Source: Streptomyces gossypii
GTDB taxonomy: Bacteria > Actinomycetota > Actinomycetes > Streptomycetales > Streptomycetaceae
Direction of reading: 5' to 3'
Length of the DNA: 64,000 bases
Assembly: GCF_025165795.1 (NCBI RefSeq)
Contig: NZ_JAJAGO010000012.1
Location: 248,001 to 312,000, forward strand
This document shows positions 25,246 through 33,914 of the stretch, piece after piece. The notes under the pieces were generated by a model. It was not told the origin of the DNA. It saw nothing but the letters and a program-made list of their open reading frames with translations, and ran no database searches. The first letter of the stretch is position 1; each line of letters begins with the position of its first letter. Both the position numbers and the translations under genes were made by a program.

Positions 25246-26616
25246 GTGAACGCGCCCACCACCGCCCTGCCCACCGTGGTGATCGGAGCAGGCCCGATCG
25301 GTCTGGCCGCCGCCGCCCACCTCGCCGCACGCGGCCTCGACCCGCTGGTCCTGGAAGCCGGACCGGTCGCCGGAAACGCCGTTCGCGAATGGGGCCATGT
25401 GCGGCTGTTCTCCCCGTGGTCCGAGCTTGTCGACCCCGCCGCCGAGAAGCTGCTGGCGCCCACCGGCTGGAGGGCCCCCGACGCCGCCGCGTACCCCTCG
25501 GGCGCCGACTGGGCCGAGCGCTACCTGCAGCCGCTCGCCGACGCCCTGGGCGACCGGGTCCGCTACGGCGCCACCGTCACCGGCGTCTCCCGCCTCGGCC
25601 GCGACCGCGTCGTGGACGCCGACCGCGCGGAGCAGCCGTTCACCGTCCGCCTTTCCCGTGCCGACGGCACCGAGGAGCGTCTCACCGCCCGTGCCGTCAT
25701 CGACGCCTCCGGCACCTGGGCCACCCCCGGCCCGATCGGTGGCGACGGCCTGCCCGCCCTCGGCGAGCGTGCCGCCTCCGGGCGCGTCTCCTACCGGCTG
25801 CCCGACCTCAAGGACCCGGCGGTACGGGCTCGCTACGCGGGCAGGCGCACCGCCGTCATCGGCTCCGGCGCCTCCGCCTTCACCGCCCTCGCCTCGCTGG
25901 CCGCCCTCGCCAAGGAAGCCCCCGGCACGCACGGCGTGTGGATTCTGCGGCGCGGAATCAGCGGTTCCACCTTCGGTGGCGGCGAAGCCGACCAGCTTCC
26001 GGCGCGCGGCGCGCTCGGACTCGCCGCCAAGGCAGCGGTGGACGACGGCTTCGCCGACGCCGTCACCGGCTTCCGCACCATCGCCCTCGAAGAGAGCGGC
26101 GAGCAGCTGGTCCTCGTCGCGGAGGACGGCCGCCGCCTCGACCCCGTCGACGAGGTCATCTCCCTCACCGGCTTCCGGCCCGACCTGTCCTTCCTCGAAG
26201 AGCTCCGGCTCGAGCTGGACGAACGACTCCAGGCACCGGTCGAGCTCGCCCCGCTGATCGACCCCAACCAGCATTCCTGCGGCACCGTCTACCCGCACGG
26301 CGCGAAGGAGCTCTCCCACCCCGAGCAGGACGTCTATCTGGCCGGGATGAAGAGCTACGGCCGCGCCCCGACCTTCCTCGCCATGACCGGCTACGAGCAG
26401 GTCCGCTCCATCGCCGCGGCGCTGGCCGGTGACCACGAGGCGGCGGCACGCGTCGAGCTGGTCCTGGCCGAGACCGGCGTGTGCGGCGGAGCCGGTCTGT
26501 TCGACGAGCCCGGCGCGCAGGAGGGTGAGGCCGGTGGTGAGGCCGGTGGCGGCTGCTGCGCCGCGCCGTCCACGCTCCAGATCGGCGCGGGAGCGACCGT
26601 CTCCGGCGGCTGCTGA
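25246..26616 (+). CDS. FAD-dependent oxidoreductase with Cys-rich tail, arsenic locus
   Basis: A 456-residue flavoprotein: FAD motif VIGAGPIGLAAAAHLAARG, the second Rossmann motif VIGSGASAFTALASL, and a conserved ATG-like motif VISLTGFRPDLSF near residue 300. The last 45 residues are a Gly/Ala/Glu-rich tail with four Cys (TGVCGG, GGCC, and a final Cys at the very end) unlike a flavoenzyme core. Such tails are seen in oxidoreductases encoded within ars clusters and could bind As(III); that is inference. The GTG at 25246 follows GGGAG; it is preferred over an in-frame TTG at 25234. Confidence 0.8.
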   Translation: MNAPTTALPTVVIGAGPIGLAAAAHLAARGLDPLVLEAGPVAGNAVREWGHVRLFSPWSELVDPAAEKLLAPTGWRAPDAAAYPSGADWAERYLQPLADALGDRVRYGATVTGVSRLGRDRVVDADRAEQPFTVRLSRADGTEERLTARAVIDASGTWATPGPIGGDGLPALGERAASGRVSYRLPDLKDPAVRARYAGRRTAVIGSGASAFTALASLAALAKEAPGTHGVWILRRGISGSTFGGGEADQLPARGALGLAAKAAVDDGFADAVTGFRTIALEESGEQLVLVAEDGRRLDPVDEVISLTGFRPDLSFLEELRLELDERLQAPVELAPLIDPNQHSCGTVYPHGAKELSHPEQDVYLAGMKSYGRAPTFLAMTGYEQVRSIAAALAGDHEAAARVELVLAETGVCGGAGLFDEPGAQEGEAGGEAGGGCCAAPSTLQIGAGATVSGGC

Positions 26617-26683
26617 GCCTGCGGGGTGCGTGCCTCCGGCACGGGCGTGACGGGTCCGTCCCGCAGGGATCAGTGGGAGCGCG

Positions 26684-28012
26684 TCAGCGGGCTTCCACTC
26701 GCAGCCGCACGCCGTGCGGAGCCAGCATCGTCTTGACCACCGGATTGAGCGGCTCGTCGCCGACCGGACGCAGCCGCCAGCGTGAGGTGATCGAGGCCAG
26801 CGCGAGCGCGGCCGTGTTGATGCCGAAGCGGTTGCCGATGCACTTGCGGCCCCCGGCGCCGAAGGGGAGGTACGCCTCCCGGTCCAGCTGGCTGTCCAGC
26901 CAGCGGTCCGGGTCGAAGCGGTCCGGATTGTCGTACAGCTCGGGCAGCCGGTGGATGAGGTACGGGCTCCAGCCGATCATCGTCTTGGCGGGCAGCTGGA
27001 ATCCCCCGAGATCGGTGTCCCCGGTGACGACCCGGCTGCCGAACCAGGTGGGCGTGTACATCCGCAGCGCCTCGGAGATCACCCGGTCGGCCAGTTTCAG
27101 TTCGGCCACATGGGCGAAAGTCGGGGGGCCACCGGCCAGGACCTCGTCGACCTCCTTGTGGAGCCGCTCCTCGACCTCGGGGTGCGTGGCGAGCAGGTAC
27201 AGCGCCCAGGCAAGCGTCGGCCCGGCGGCGTCCGCTCCGGCGAAGATGTTGATCACCTGTTCGGTCACCTCCCGGTCGCTCAGCGCCTGGTGCTCGCTCT
27301 CGCTGTCGGGGTCCTGCGCGCTCAGCAGTGAGGAGAGCAGGTCGCCGTGGTCGGTGGCGTCGGGACGGCGGGTGGCGATGATTTCACCGACGGTGCTCCG
27401 CAGCCGGTCGTGGGCCCGCTGGTAGCGCCGGTTGCCGAGGGTGGGCAGGCGGCCGAAGACCGGTGGCATGACCATGAGCCAGAACGCGGGTTTGGAGATG
27501 GCCTTGAAGTCGTCCCTGATGTTCTGCGAGATCTGGGGCGCCGTCGCGGAGAAGATGGTGTGCGCCACGATCCCCATGACCAGGGTCGACATCTCCTCGG
27601 TCACGTCGATCTCCTGGCCGTGCTGCCAGGACGTGGACGCGGCGTTGCAGGAGTCCGCCATCACCGCCCCGTAGGCGGGCATGCGGTCGAGGTGGAAGGC
27701 GGGCTGGCAGAGCCGCCGCTGACGCCGGTGGCGGCTGCGAGGGCAGGTGCCGAGGCCGTCACCGACCAGCTTGCGGGCCCGGTCCATGATCGGCCCGCCC
27801 ATGTCGTAGGTGCGGTCGTCGAGCAGGACCTGGCGGGTCAGCCCCGGGTCGCACACCATGACGAGCGACAGGGGTCCCAGACGCAGCCGCACCAGCCCGC
27901 CGTATGCCGGCAGGGACGACAGGAACGCCAGCGGATCGCGCAGCAGCGGCAGCGCATGCCCCAGAAAGGGCAGGGACTTGCCCGCCAGCGGAATCGTCCT
28001 CGCAGTGCTCAT
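26684..28012 (-). CDS. Cytochrome P450 lacking the conserved I-helix Thr
   Basis: A 442-residue P450. The C-helix HRRQRRLCQPAFH (96-107), the ExxR motif EALR (314-317), the FDPDRW meander (366-371) and the haem loop FGAGGRKCIG with Cys391 are all present. The I-helix block A258-G-A-D-A-A-G-P-T aligns with the family AGxET/DT motif, so the oxygen-activating Thr is Ala262 here. The front half resembles terpene and polyketide P450s of the PtlI type rather than StaP. The ATG at 28012 follows AAGAGGAG; an upstream in-frame start is less likely. It is divergent from the imine-reductase operon, so it may belong to the bisindole pathway or not. Confidence 0.9.
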   Translation of the reverse strand: MSTARTIPLAGKSLPFLGHALPLLRDPLAFLSSLPAYGGLVRLRLGPLSLVMVCDPGLTRQVLLDDRTYDMGGPIMDRARKLVGDGLGTCPRSRHRRQRRLCQPAFHLDRMPAYGAVMADSCNAASTSWQHGQEIDVTEEMSTLVMGIVAHTIFSATAPQISQNIRDDFKAISKPAFWLMVMPPVFGRLPTLGNRRYQRAHDRLRSTVGEIIATRRPDATDHGDLLSSLLSAQDPDSESEHQALSDREVTEQVINIFAGADAAGPTLAWALYLLATHPEVEERLHKEVDEVLAGGPPTFAHVAELKLADRVISEALRMYTPTWFGSRVVTGDTDLGGFQLPAKTMIGWSPYLIHRLPELYDNPDRFDPDRWLDSQLDREAYLPFGAGGRKCIGNRFGINTAALALASITSRWRLRPVGDEPLNPVVKTMLAPHGVRLRVEAR

Positions 28013-28261
28013 CCCCACTCCTCTTCGCGCCTGGATGCAGTCGGGAAGTCCCCCAGAGTGTGGCCGGGCGGGACGGGCCGCCACATCACGCGTAAGCGCC
28101 CGGAGGAGGTGGGTTCGGGTGGCGGCATTGCGCCATACGGGGAGGTCGTGCGGGGCCCATCCCGCGCGGACACGTGGTTTTCACCGCGCACGGAATCGCA
28201 AGCATCTTCACTGGGCGACCTGCGAGTTTGAAGCCCGGCGGCCGGGCGCAGTCTCGCTGTT

Positions 28262-28396
28262 ATGAACAAGATCCTCAGCTTCACCGCCCCGCCGGACCCC
28301 TCCGTACGCGGGGCCCGCACCGGTCTCGCCGGCCCGGCCGGCAGCACCGGTCACACCGGTCACACCGGTCACACCGACCACGCCGACGCGTCATGA
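28262..28396 (+). CDS. 44-residue ORF with TGH repeats, coupled to the imine reductase gene
   Basis: ATG at 28262; 44 residues, MNKILSFTAPPDPSVRGART followed by a Gly/Ala/Pro segment and three TGH units then TDHADAS. Its TGA overlaps the ATG of the imine reductase (ATGA at 28393-28396). The reductase has no other visible ribosome-binding site, so its translation probably depends on this ORF. No strong Shine-Dalgarno is seen upstream of 28262 either. It could be only a coupling leader; a His-rich tail suggests it may be something more. I do not recognise a family. Confidence 0.5.
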   Translation: MNKILSFTAPPDPSVRGARTGLAGPAGSTGHTGHTGHTDHADAS

Positions 28397-29304
28397 GCGC
28401 CCCCGCTGTCGCCGTGCTCGGCACGGGACGTCTGGGCGGCGCCATCGCCACGACGCTGCTGGCGGCGGGCCATCCGACCGCCGTCTGGAACCGCTCGCCC
28501 GACAGGACCGCACCGCTGGTCAAGGCGGGCGCGACCGTCGCGGCAACACCCGCCGAGGCGGCGGCCACCGCTTCCCTGGTGATCCTCTGTGTCACCGACG
28601 ACAAGGCCGCACAGGAGATCCTCGCCCGGTTGGGCACCGCCACGTCGGGCCGCACTCTGGTCAACGTGACCACCAGCGTCCCGGAGCAGGCGCGTTCCGC
28701 CGCCGCCTGGGCGGCCGAGCACGGCACCGACTATCTGGCCGCCGCCGCCATGACCGACTACCGCATGATCGGCGGGCCCGAGACCCATCTGCTGTACGCG
28801 GGTCCCCGGGCGGCGTACGAGCGGCACGAGCCGACGCTGCTCGTACTGGGCGGCGGTGCCCGCTACGTCGGGACCGACCACGGCGTGGCCGCGCTGTTCG
28901 ACATGTCGATGAACAGCCTCTACTTCGAGTTCTGGATCGGCTATCTGCACACCCTCGCCCTGATGCGCCGCGAGGGTGTGTCCGCAGCCGATTTCGCTCC
29001 CGTGGTGGCGCGGACCATCGGCGAAATCCCCCCGCTGATGCCGATGATCGCGCAGCAGGCCGACAAAGCCGACTACGACCCGACCGCTTACGGCACGGTC
29101 GCCGAGTTCGAACCGATGGCGCAGTCGGTGATCGATATGCGGCGCTCGCGCGGCATCGACACCGAACGCCTCCAGCATCTCCAGACGTTGCTGCAACGCC
29201 GCATCGCCGACGGCTACGGAGAACAGGGGCCGACCAGTCTGATCGAGACGATCGAAGCAAGCCTGACCAGGACGGCCGAAGCCGTGCCCGGAGGAGTCGG
29301 CTGA
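28393..29304 (+). CDS. NADPH-dependent imine reductase (RedE-like candidate)
   Basis: A 303-residue protein of the 6-phosphogluconate/beta-hydroxyacid dehydrogenase superfamily, with features of imine reductases: Rossmann motif VLGTGRLGGAIATTLL, NADPH motif VWNRSPDR (31-38), the AMTDYRMIGGPETHLLYAG block (120-137), and FDMSM with Asp170 at the position of the catalytic Asp of characterised imine reductases. In the reductasporine pathway the imine reductase RedE traps the dimer from the StaD-type enzyme before chromopyrrolic acid forms. The same three-gene logic is present here. It is read from the 44-codon ORF and followed by a good terminator. Its true substrate is inferred from context. Confidence 0.85.
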   Translation: MSAPAVAVLGTGRLGGAIATTLLAAGHPTAVWNRSPDRTAPLVKAGATVAATPAEAAATASLVILCVTDDKAAQEILARLGTATSGRTLVNVTTSVPEQARSAAAWAAEHGTDYLAAAAMTDYRMIGGPETHLLYAGPRAAYERHEPTLLVLGGGARYVGTDHGVAALFDMSMNSLYFEFWIGYLHTLALMRREGVSAADFAPVVARTIGEIPPLMPMIAQQADKADYDPTAYGTVAEFEPMAQSVIDMRRSRGIDTERLQHLQTLLQRRIADGYGEQGPTSLIETIEASLTRTAEAVPGGVG

Positions 29305-29703
29305 GAAGCTGACGAAGGAGCCCCGGCAGTACCGGGCTCCGGTAGCTCAACAGGGCCCTGACCAGCGCACACCGCTGGCCGGGGCCTTTGCCGTGCGGGA
29401 GGCGGACGGGCCGGATACCGCCCGGCGAGCCGCCGGAGGGCTGTCAGGGAAATGCACGGCCGGACCCACCACATCACTCGGTGAACATCCTTACACGCAG
29501 TTCCGTGTACCGGCGGACCGCATTGCACGCGTTCCTTTCCGGCGCACCTCACACGGTCAGGTGGAATCGGTGCCACACACGCTACGAACGGCCGTGCGCT
29601 GGCTAGCCTTTTCGCACCGGACGCGTATCCCATAGGGCGTCCGAAAAAGACATCGAATACGGCAACGAATACGGCAGAGCAGTCAGAAGGGAAAGGTTGA
29701 AGT
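29305..29703. other. Terminator and methyltransferase upstream region
   Basis: Apart from the terminator at 29353-29389, no gene is seen. Bases 29600-29700 carry the direct repeat GAATACGGCA twice (about 29655 and 29667) and end in AGAAGGGAAAGG, the likely ribosome-binding site for the methyltransferase. Confidence 0.4.
29353..29389 (+). terminator. Terminator after imine reductase
   Basis: CCAGCG (29362-29367) pairs with CGCTGG (29373-29378), extended by GGCCC (29354-29358) with GGGCC (29382-29386), and ends in TTT (29387-29389). It lies 48 bases after the stop. Confidence 0.75.
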
Positions 29704-30468
29704 ATGAGTGCACCTGGTTCCACACCCGTTGAGGCGACAGCGGAGAATCTCTCGGAAAGGTCGGAGAGGGTCGGCTCGCTGTTCGACGACGTCGCCGATC
29801 ACTTCAACAAGATCGCCGAGAAGATGAGCGCGGCACCGGGGCTGAACGACTGGATCAACGCGCGGCTGCCCGGCGGCGGGCGAGCGCTGGACGCGGGCTG
29901 CGGCACCGGCCGGTACTGCCCGCTGCTCGCCGACCGCTACGAGCAGGTACTCGGCATCGATGTCGCCGATGCCCTGCTCGACATCGGCCGTGCGGGCCAC
30001 TCCCGCCCGAACATCCGCTACGAGAAGCGCAGTGCCTACGACGTCACCGCCGCCAGGGACGGTCAGTTCGACGCCGTCTTCTCCTACAGCGCGGTGTTCC
30101 ACATGCGGCCGTACGACCAGATCCTGCCGCACCTGCGTTCGCTGGTCGCGCCGGGCGGGCTGCTGATGGTCTTCGAGCCGGAGCGGACCTCTCTGCACGA
30201 CCGCAGGGGCAAGGACGCGGACTGGCTGACGGATGTCGCGTTCCAGAACGCGCAGACGGCGTACCGGATCACCAGCGACATCGAGGCCGCCACGGACGCG
30301 CTGCACCTCTTCCTCAACCCGAGTTGGCGGGAGCTGTGCGAGCACAGCGTGCTGCCGAGCCGGGAGGAGTTCCACGAGACGTTCTCCGCCTGGCTGCCGG
30401 GGACCGAGTTCTTCCATGACGTGGTGCCCGCGATGGGCGTCGCGCTCTGGCGGGCCCCGGCCGACTGA
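29704..30468 (+). CDS. SAM-dependent methyltransferase (class I), pathway candidate
   Basis: A 254-residue methyltransferase. The SAM motif I is LDAGCGTGRYCPLL near residue 63, followed by VLGIDVADALL, FDAVFSYSAVFHM and LRSLVAPGGLLMVFEPE. The substrate is not readable from motifs. Reductasporine needs a methyltransferase (RedM) after the imine reductase, and this gene sits between the imine reductase and the StaD-type gene, so N-methylation of the reduced dimer is the favoured idea. An O-methyltransferase role cannot be excluded. It converges on the StaD-type gene. Confidence 0.8.
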   Translation: MSAPGSTPVEATAENLSERSERVGSLFDDVADHFNKIAEKMSAAPGLNDWINARLPGGGRALDAGCGTGRYCPLLADRYEQVLGIDVADALLDIGRAGHSRPNIRYEKRSAYDVTAARDGQFDAVFSYSAVFHMRPYDQILPHLRSLVAPGGLLMVFEPERTSLHDRRGKDADWLTDVAFQNAQTAYRITSDIEAATDALHLFLNPSWRELCEHSVLPSREEFHETFSAWLPGTEFFHDVVPAMGVALWRAPAD

Positions 30469-30491
30469 CGTTCACCGCTCCACGTTCACCG

Positions 30492-30533
30492 CCGAGGGTC
30501 CGGAGCCGTCCGATGACGGCTCCGGACCCTCGG
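30492..30533. terminator. Perfect 19-bp bidirectional terminator
   Basis: A 19-base arm (30492-30510, CCGAGGGTCCGGAGCCGTC) is followed by loop CGAT and its exact reverse complement to 30533. It lies between the convergent methyltransferase and StaD-type genes and would stop transcription from both sides. Confidence 0.8.
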
Positions 30534-30554
30534 TAGTGCCGGACCGGAACTGAC

Positions 30555-33500
30555 CTACGCGGTGAAGGGCTTGAAGTCCTGGAAGAACTCGGCGTAGAAC
30601 CGCATGAGTTCCGGGACCCTCGACGGCAGTTTGGGCAACTCAGCCGCCTGGGCCGCGAGATGGGTGAAGCGGAGGCTGATCGACCGGGCGGCGACGTCCG
30701 GTCGTGGAAGGAATCCCGGCTCCTCCTCCAACTCGAACGACGGCCCCGCCGTACGCCCCGGCTGCCCGGAGGGCAGCGTGACCAGATGTTCGGCGAGCGG
30801 GCGCATCATCCCCGTCATCACGTCGATCGCCGCGTTCATCAGCTGGGAGCGGCGGAGGCTGGCGTCCGCCGCACCGCCGAAGTGCTGGACCAGCAGCTGG
30901 TTCATCAGGAAGTAGGAGCGGTTGAACACCACAAGTGCCGCGCGTGCCTCGGGGTTCGTCACCTGTTCGCGGGCCGGGTTCCCGGCGTGCAGCGAGGGGT
31001 TGCGCAGCACCGGATAGGCGGGACTCCACGGCGGCCGGCGCTCGCCGGGCTGCTTCATGTGCTCGGCCATGAGCAGATCCGAGATCCGCAGGAAGGTGTC
31101 GAAGTGCGAGTCCTCGTCGTGCTCCACCGACTGCAGGACGCTGCCCTCGCCGTGTTCGGTGACGAAGTCGATGGCGAACAAGGCGCTGGAGACGTCGTCC
31201 ACCTCCAACTGGTAGTCCGGGTTCGTGCGGTTGACCGATTCCCGCATGAACAGGTGGTGTTCGCCGCCTCCCCGCCCGCGGTCGACGAGGAAGAGGTTCG
31301 GCACCGTGCTGATGCCTTCCCGGATCGCGGCGTACAGATCGCTGAGCGACTGGTAGCGGTACGGGCCCCCGGTCCGTACGCCCGGCGAGCCGGGTGTGCT
31401 GCCCGGTGTCCCGTTGTCGGCGAGGTCGGGGGTGCTGGTGTGCGGCTGCTCGATGGCGATGAACCGCTGCACGCTGCCCAGCCCGAACCCCTCCAGGCAC
31501 AGGTCCAGCGGCACCCGCAACCGGCTGTTGATCGTCCCGAAGTCGATCGGCGGCAGGTGGAAGGGCTGCCCCATGGCGGTGATGATGTTGTTGATCACCA
31601 GGAAGTGCATCATCTCCTCCCGGGCCACGCTGAGCAGGCTGCCGCGCATTCCGTTGCTGAGGGTCTCCCCGCCGTCGCCGCAGGCCAGCCGGAACTGCTC
31701 CTGGGACCAATCGCCCCGCCGCACCAGCTCCTGGCCCGCGCCGTACAGCGGGATCGACCAGGCGGCGTACAAGTACTGCATCATGACGGCGAGTTCGACG
31801 CCAGCGGCCTCGCGCAGCCCGTCGTAGAGCTGGGCGCGGGTGGTGATGGCGCCGTCCGGTGCCTGCCGGGGTACCGTCCGGGGCGGCGGCTTGCGGCTCG
31901 CCTCGTCCTGCCGCAGGTAGGCGAGCAGCAGTCCTGCCTGCGGCTCGGTCAGATCGCGGCTGGGCGGCATGTAGAAGGTCTTGTCCTTGTTGCGGGGGTC
32001 GCACATCAGCCAGATCAGCCGCGGGTAGGTGGCGACCCGGCACTCGTCCTCCAGGCTGAAGACGCCGTCCCTCATGAAGGAGCTCAACTGCTCGTGGGGG
32101 GCGAACACCTCCCGGTAGAGCACCTCGTAGCCGACCTGGTCGCGGGGGATGTCCTCCAGGTGCCAGGTGTCGGGCAGGGCCCGCACGTCGACGGTGCTCA
32201 TCGCGGGCCAGTAGCCGAGGCGGTCGTCGTTGTCGTACGCGCGGGCGGCGGAGCCCGGTTCGTCCCGGTCGCAGGGTGGTGCCTCGCCCTCGGGGAGGAA
32301 CAGCAGCCGGGCGGCGCCCGCTTCGGCACACCTGACGGCAAGCGTGCCGCGCCCCTCGGCGTCGGTCTCCAGGGTGCAGGACTCGGCCCATCCGTCCGAG
32401 GCACCCGGCGGGCCCCCGGGCCGGACGTCGAGGATTTGGATGTCGTCGCACCGTGCGGCGGCCGCGTCGGGTGTGAGCCGCGGATCGGCGGGCAGCGCAC
32501 GGGGGTTGAAGTACTGGAGCACCCGCAGTCCGGTCACCGCTGCGGGGCGGCCCAGCCGGTAGGTGCGCACCGCCACCTCGGCGGCGTTGTCCTCGCCGGT
32601 GCGGGGGTTCGGCTGGTCGAGGAAGAGGGCGGAGTCATCGACCCGCACGACCGTCTCCTCCTCGGTGAGCAGCACGGCCGGTTCGCGTCCCGGACGGACG
32701 CCCAGCAGCACCAGCGGTTCGTCGGGCCCGCTCCGTTCGGCGGCCCCCTCGGGGCAGGTGGGTACGGTGACCAGCCCGCCGTACGGGTCGGTGTCACCGA
32801 GGTAGGCGTCGCGCGGGACGCGGGCGATCAGCCGCCCGGAGTCACGCGTACGCAGCTCCAAGTCCCCCACGTCCAGGCGCGGTCCGAGCCGGTGCACCGG
32901 GCCCGGACCGGGCTCGGTGCACCGGTGGACGACGGGAACCGCGGTGATGAGGTCGACGGTCGTGTGCTCGGCGGTCACCCGCACCGCCGCGTTGTGGAGT
33001 GCGGGCCCCGCAGCGTCCTCCGTCACCTGAGCGCCCTCGCGGTGCGCCCCGCGCGCGCTGAGTACCCGCCCCGCCGGGGTGGTCCGCTCCTCGTCCGGCA
33101 GCCGGGGCGCGATGGTGCCCCGCACCTGCCACACGTCGGGCGCGTCATTGGCCTGGGGGGTGGCCATGTTGGTGAGCGCGAACCGTACGACCAGCCCGCT
33201 GACGCCCTCCTCCGCGACCCGCGACCGCAGCAGCCGTGCGGCCTCGGAGACCTCCGTCTCCTCCAGCCAGTCCAGCCCGGAGCCCGCGTCGACGGCGAAC
33301 TGGTGCACGACCGAGCGCCGGAACCGGCTCGCCAGCGGATGCTCGCCGACGTCCAGGACGTACCGGGAGTTCTGCCAGCGCGGCGGCTGGAGGCCGCTGA
33401 CCGCCCCCGTCGCCATGGAGCCGACGTCGTGCGAGCGGCCTTGCCTGCCGAAGCAGAACTGGCCGATCATCACGGTGGTCGTCCAGTTGGACGCCGGATC

Positions 33501-33914
33501 GACGTCGAAGACGCGGGCGCGGTTGAAGGTGGTCGCCAGGTAGTCGTTGTAGTGGCCCCACATGTCGACCTGCCGGCCGACGACGGGGTCGCTGGTGTCG
33601 GCGTCGCCCGGTGTGCGTTCCCATCCGGTGATCCGCGCGTCCACCCAGAAGTGGCCGTTGCCGCCGAAGTTCCAGCCCTTGACCGTACTGAACGGCCCGT
33701 CGTCGGTGGTCCGGCCGTCCGGCCCGAAGTGCCGGCCGAGGCCGTCCAGATAGGCGTGGTACTCCTCGGCGGGGCGGTCGGCGGGGAAGGGCTCGCCCTC
33801 GGCGGTCACCGCCCGGTTCCGGGCGAGGTCGTACAGCCCGCTGCGGGGCCCGGTGGGCAGCCGGGTGACCGCGGTGCCGGCGAAGTGCAGACGGGGCAGG
33901 TCGAAAACGCTCAA
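30555..33914 (-). CDS. Chromopyrrolate synthase, StaD/RebD/VioB family
   Basis: A 1,119-residue protein, the right size for this family. The N-terminus (VFDLPRLHFAGTAVTRLP) is the family opening. Residues about 600-950 hold the ferritin-like part: LYDGLREAAGVELAVMMQYLYAAWSIP, VAREEMMHFLVINNIITAMG and EGFGLGSVQRFIAIEQPH. These enzymes couple two molecules of indole-3-pyruvate imine; StaD and RebD give chromopyrrolic acid spontaneously or by oxidation. Its ATG overlaps the stop of the StaO-type gene by four bases, so the oxidase and dimer synthase are made together. This is the defining gene of the cluster. Confidence 0.93.
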   Translation of the reverse strand: MSVFDLPRLHFAGTAVTRLPTGPRSGLYDLARNRAVTAEGEPFPADRPAEEYHAYLDGLGRHFGPDGRTTDDGPFSTVKGWNFGGNGHFWVDARITGWERTPGDADTSDPVVGRQVDMWGHYNDYLATTFNRARVFDVDPASNWTTTVMIGQFCFGRQGRSHDVGSMATGAVSGLQPPRWQNSRYVLDVGEHPLASRFRRSVVHQFAVDAGSGLDWLEETEVSEAARLLRSRVAEEGVSGLVVRFALTNMATPQANDAPDVWQVRGTIAPRLPDEERTTPAGRVLSARGAHREGAQVTEDAAGPALHNAAVRVTAEHTTVDLITAVPVVHRCTEPGPGPVHRLGPRLDVGDLELRTRDSGRLIARVPRDAYLGDTDPYGGLVTVPTCPEGAAERSGPDEPLVLLGVRPGREPAVLLTEEETVVRVDDSALFLDQPNPRTGEDNAAEVAVRTYRLGRPAAVTGLRVLQYFNPRALPADPRLTPDAAAARCDDIQILDVRPGGPPGASDGWAESCTLETDAEGRGTLAVRCAEAGAARLLFLPEGEAPPCDRDEPGSAARAYDNDDRLGYWPAMSTVDVRALPDTWHLEDIPRDQVGYEVLYREVFAPHEQLSSFMRDGVFSLEDECRVATYPRLIWLMCDPRNKDKTFYMPPSRDLTEPQAGLLLAYLRQDEASRKPPPRTVPRQAPDGAITTRAQLYDGLREAAGVELAVMMQYLYAAWSIPLYGAGQELVRRGDWSQEQFRLACGDGGETLSNGMRGSLLSVAREEMMHFLVINNIITAMGQPFHLPPIDFGTINSRLRVPLDLCLEGFGLGSVQRFIAIEQPHTSTPDLADNGTPGSTPGSPGVRTGGPYRYQSLSDLYAAIREGISTVPNLFLVDRGRGGGEHHLFMRESVNRTNPDYQLEVDDVSSALFAIDFVTEHGEGSVLQSVEHDEDSHFDTFLRISDLLMAEHMKQPGERRPPWSPAYPVLRNPSLHAGNPAREQVTNPEARAALVVFNRSYFLMNQLLVQHFGGAADASLRRSQLMNAAIDVMTGMMRPLAEHLVTLPSGQPGRTAGPSFELEEEPGFLPRPDVAARSISLRFTHLAAQAAELPKLPSRVPELMRFYAEFFQDFKPFTA

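Noticed and set aside
26684..28012. Calling the P450 StaP/RebP
   Set aside because: Its N-terminal half resembles terpene-type P450s and the I-helix differs; nothing in it specifically supports chromopyrrolate coupling.
28262..28396. Idea that the 44-residue peptide is a ribosomally made natural-product precursor
   Set aside because: No modification enzyme (LanB-type, radical SAM, YcaO, cyclase or peptidase) lies nearby, so coupling of translation is the simpler reading.
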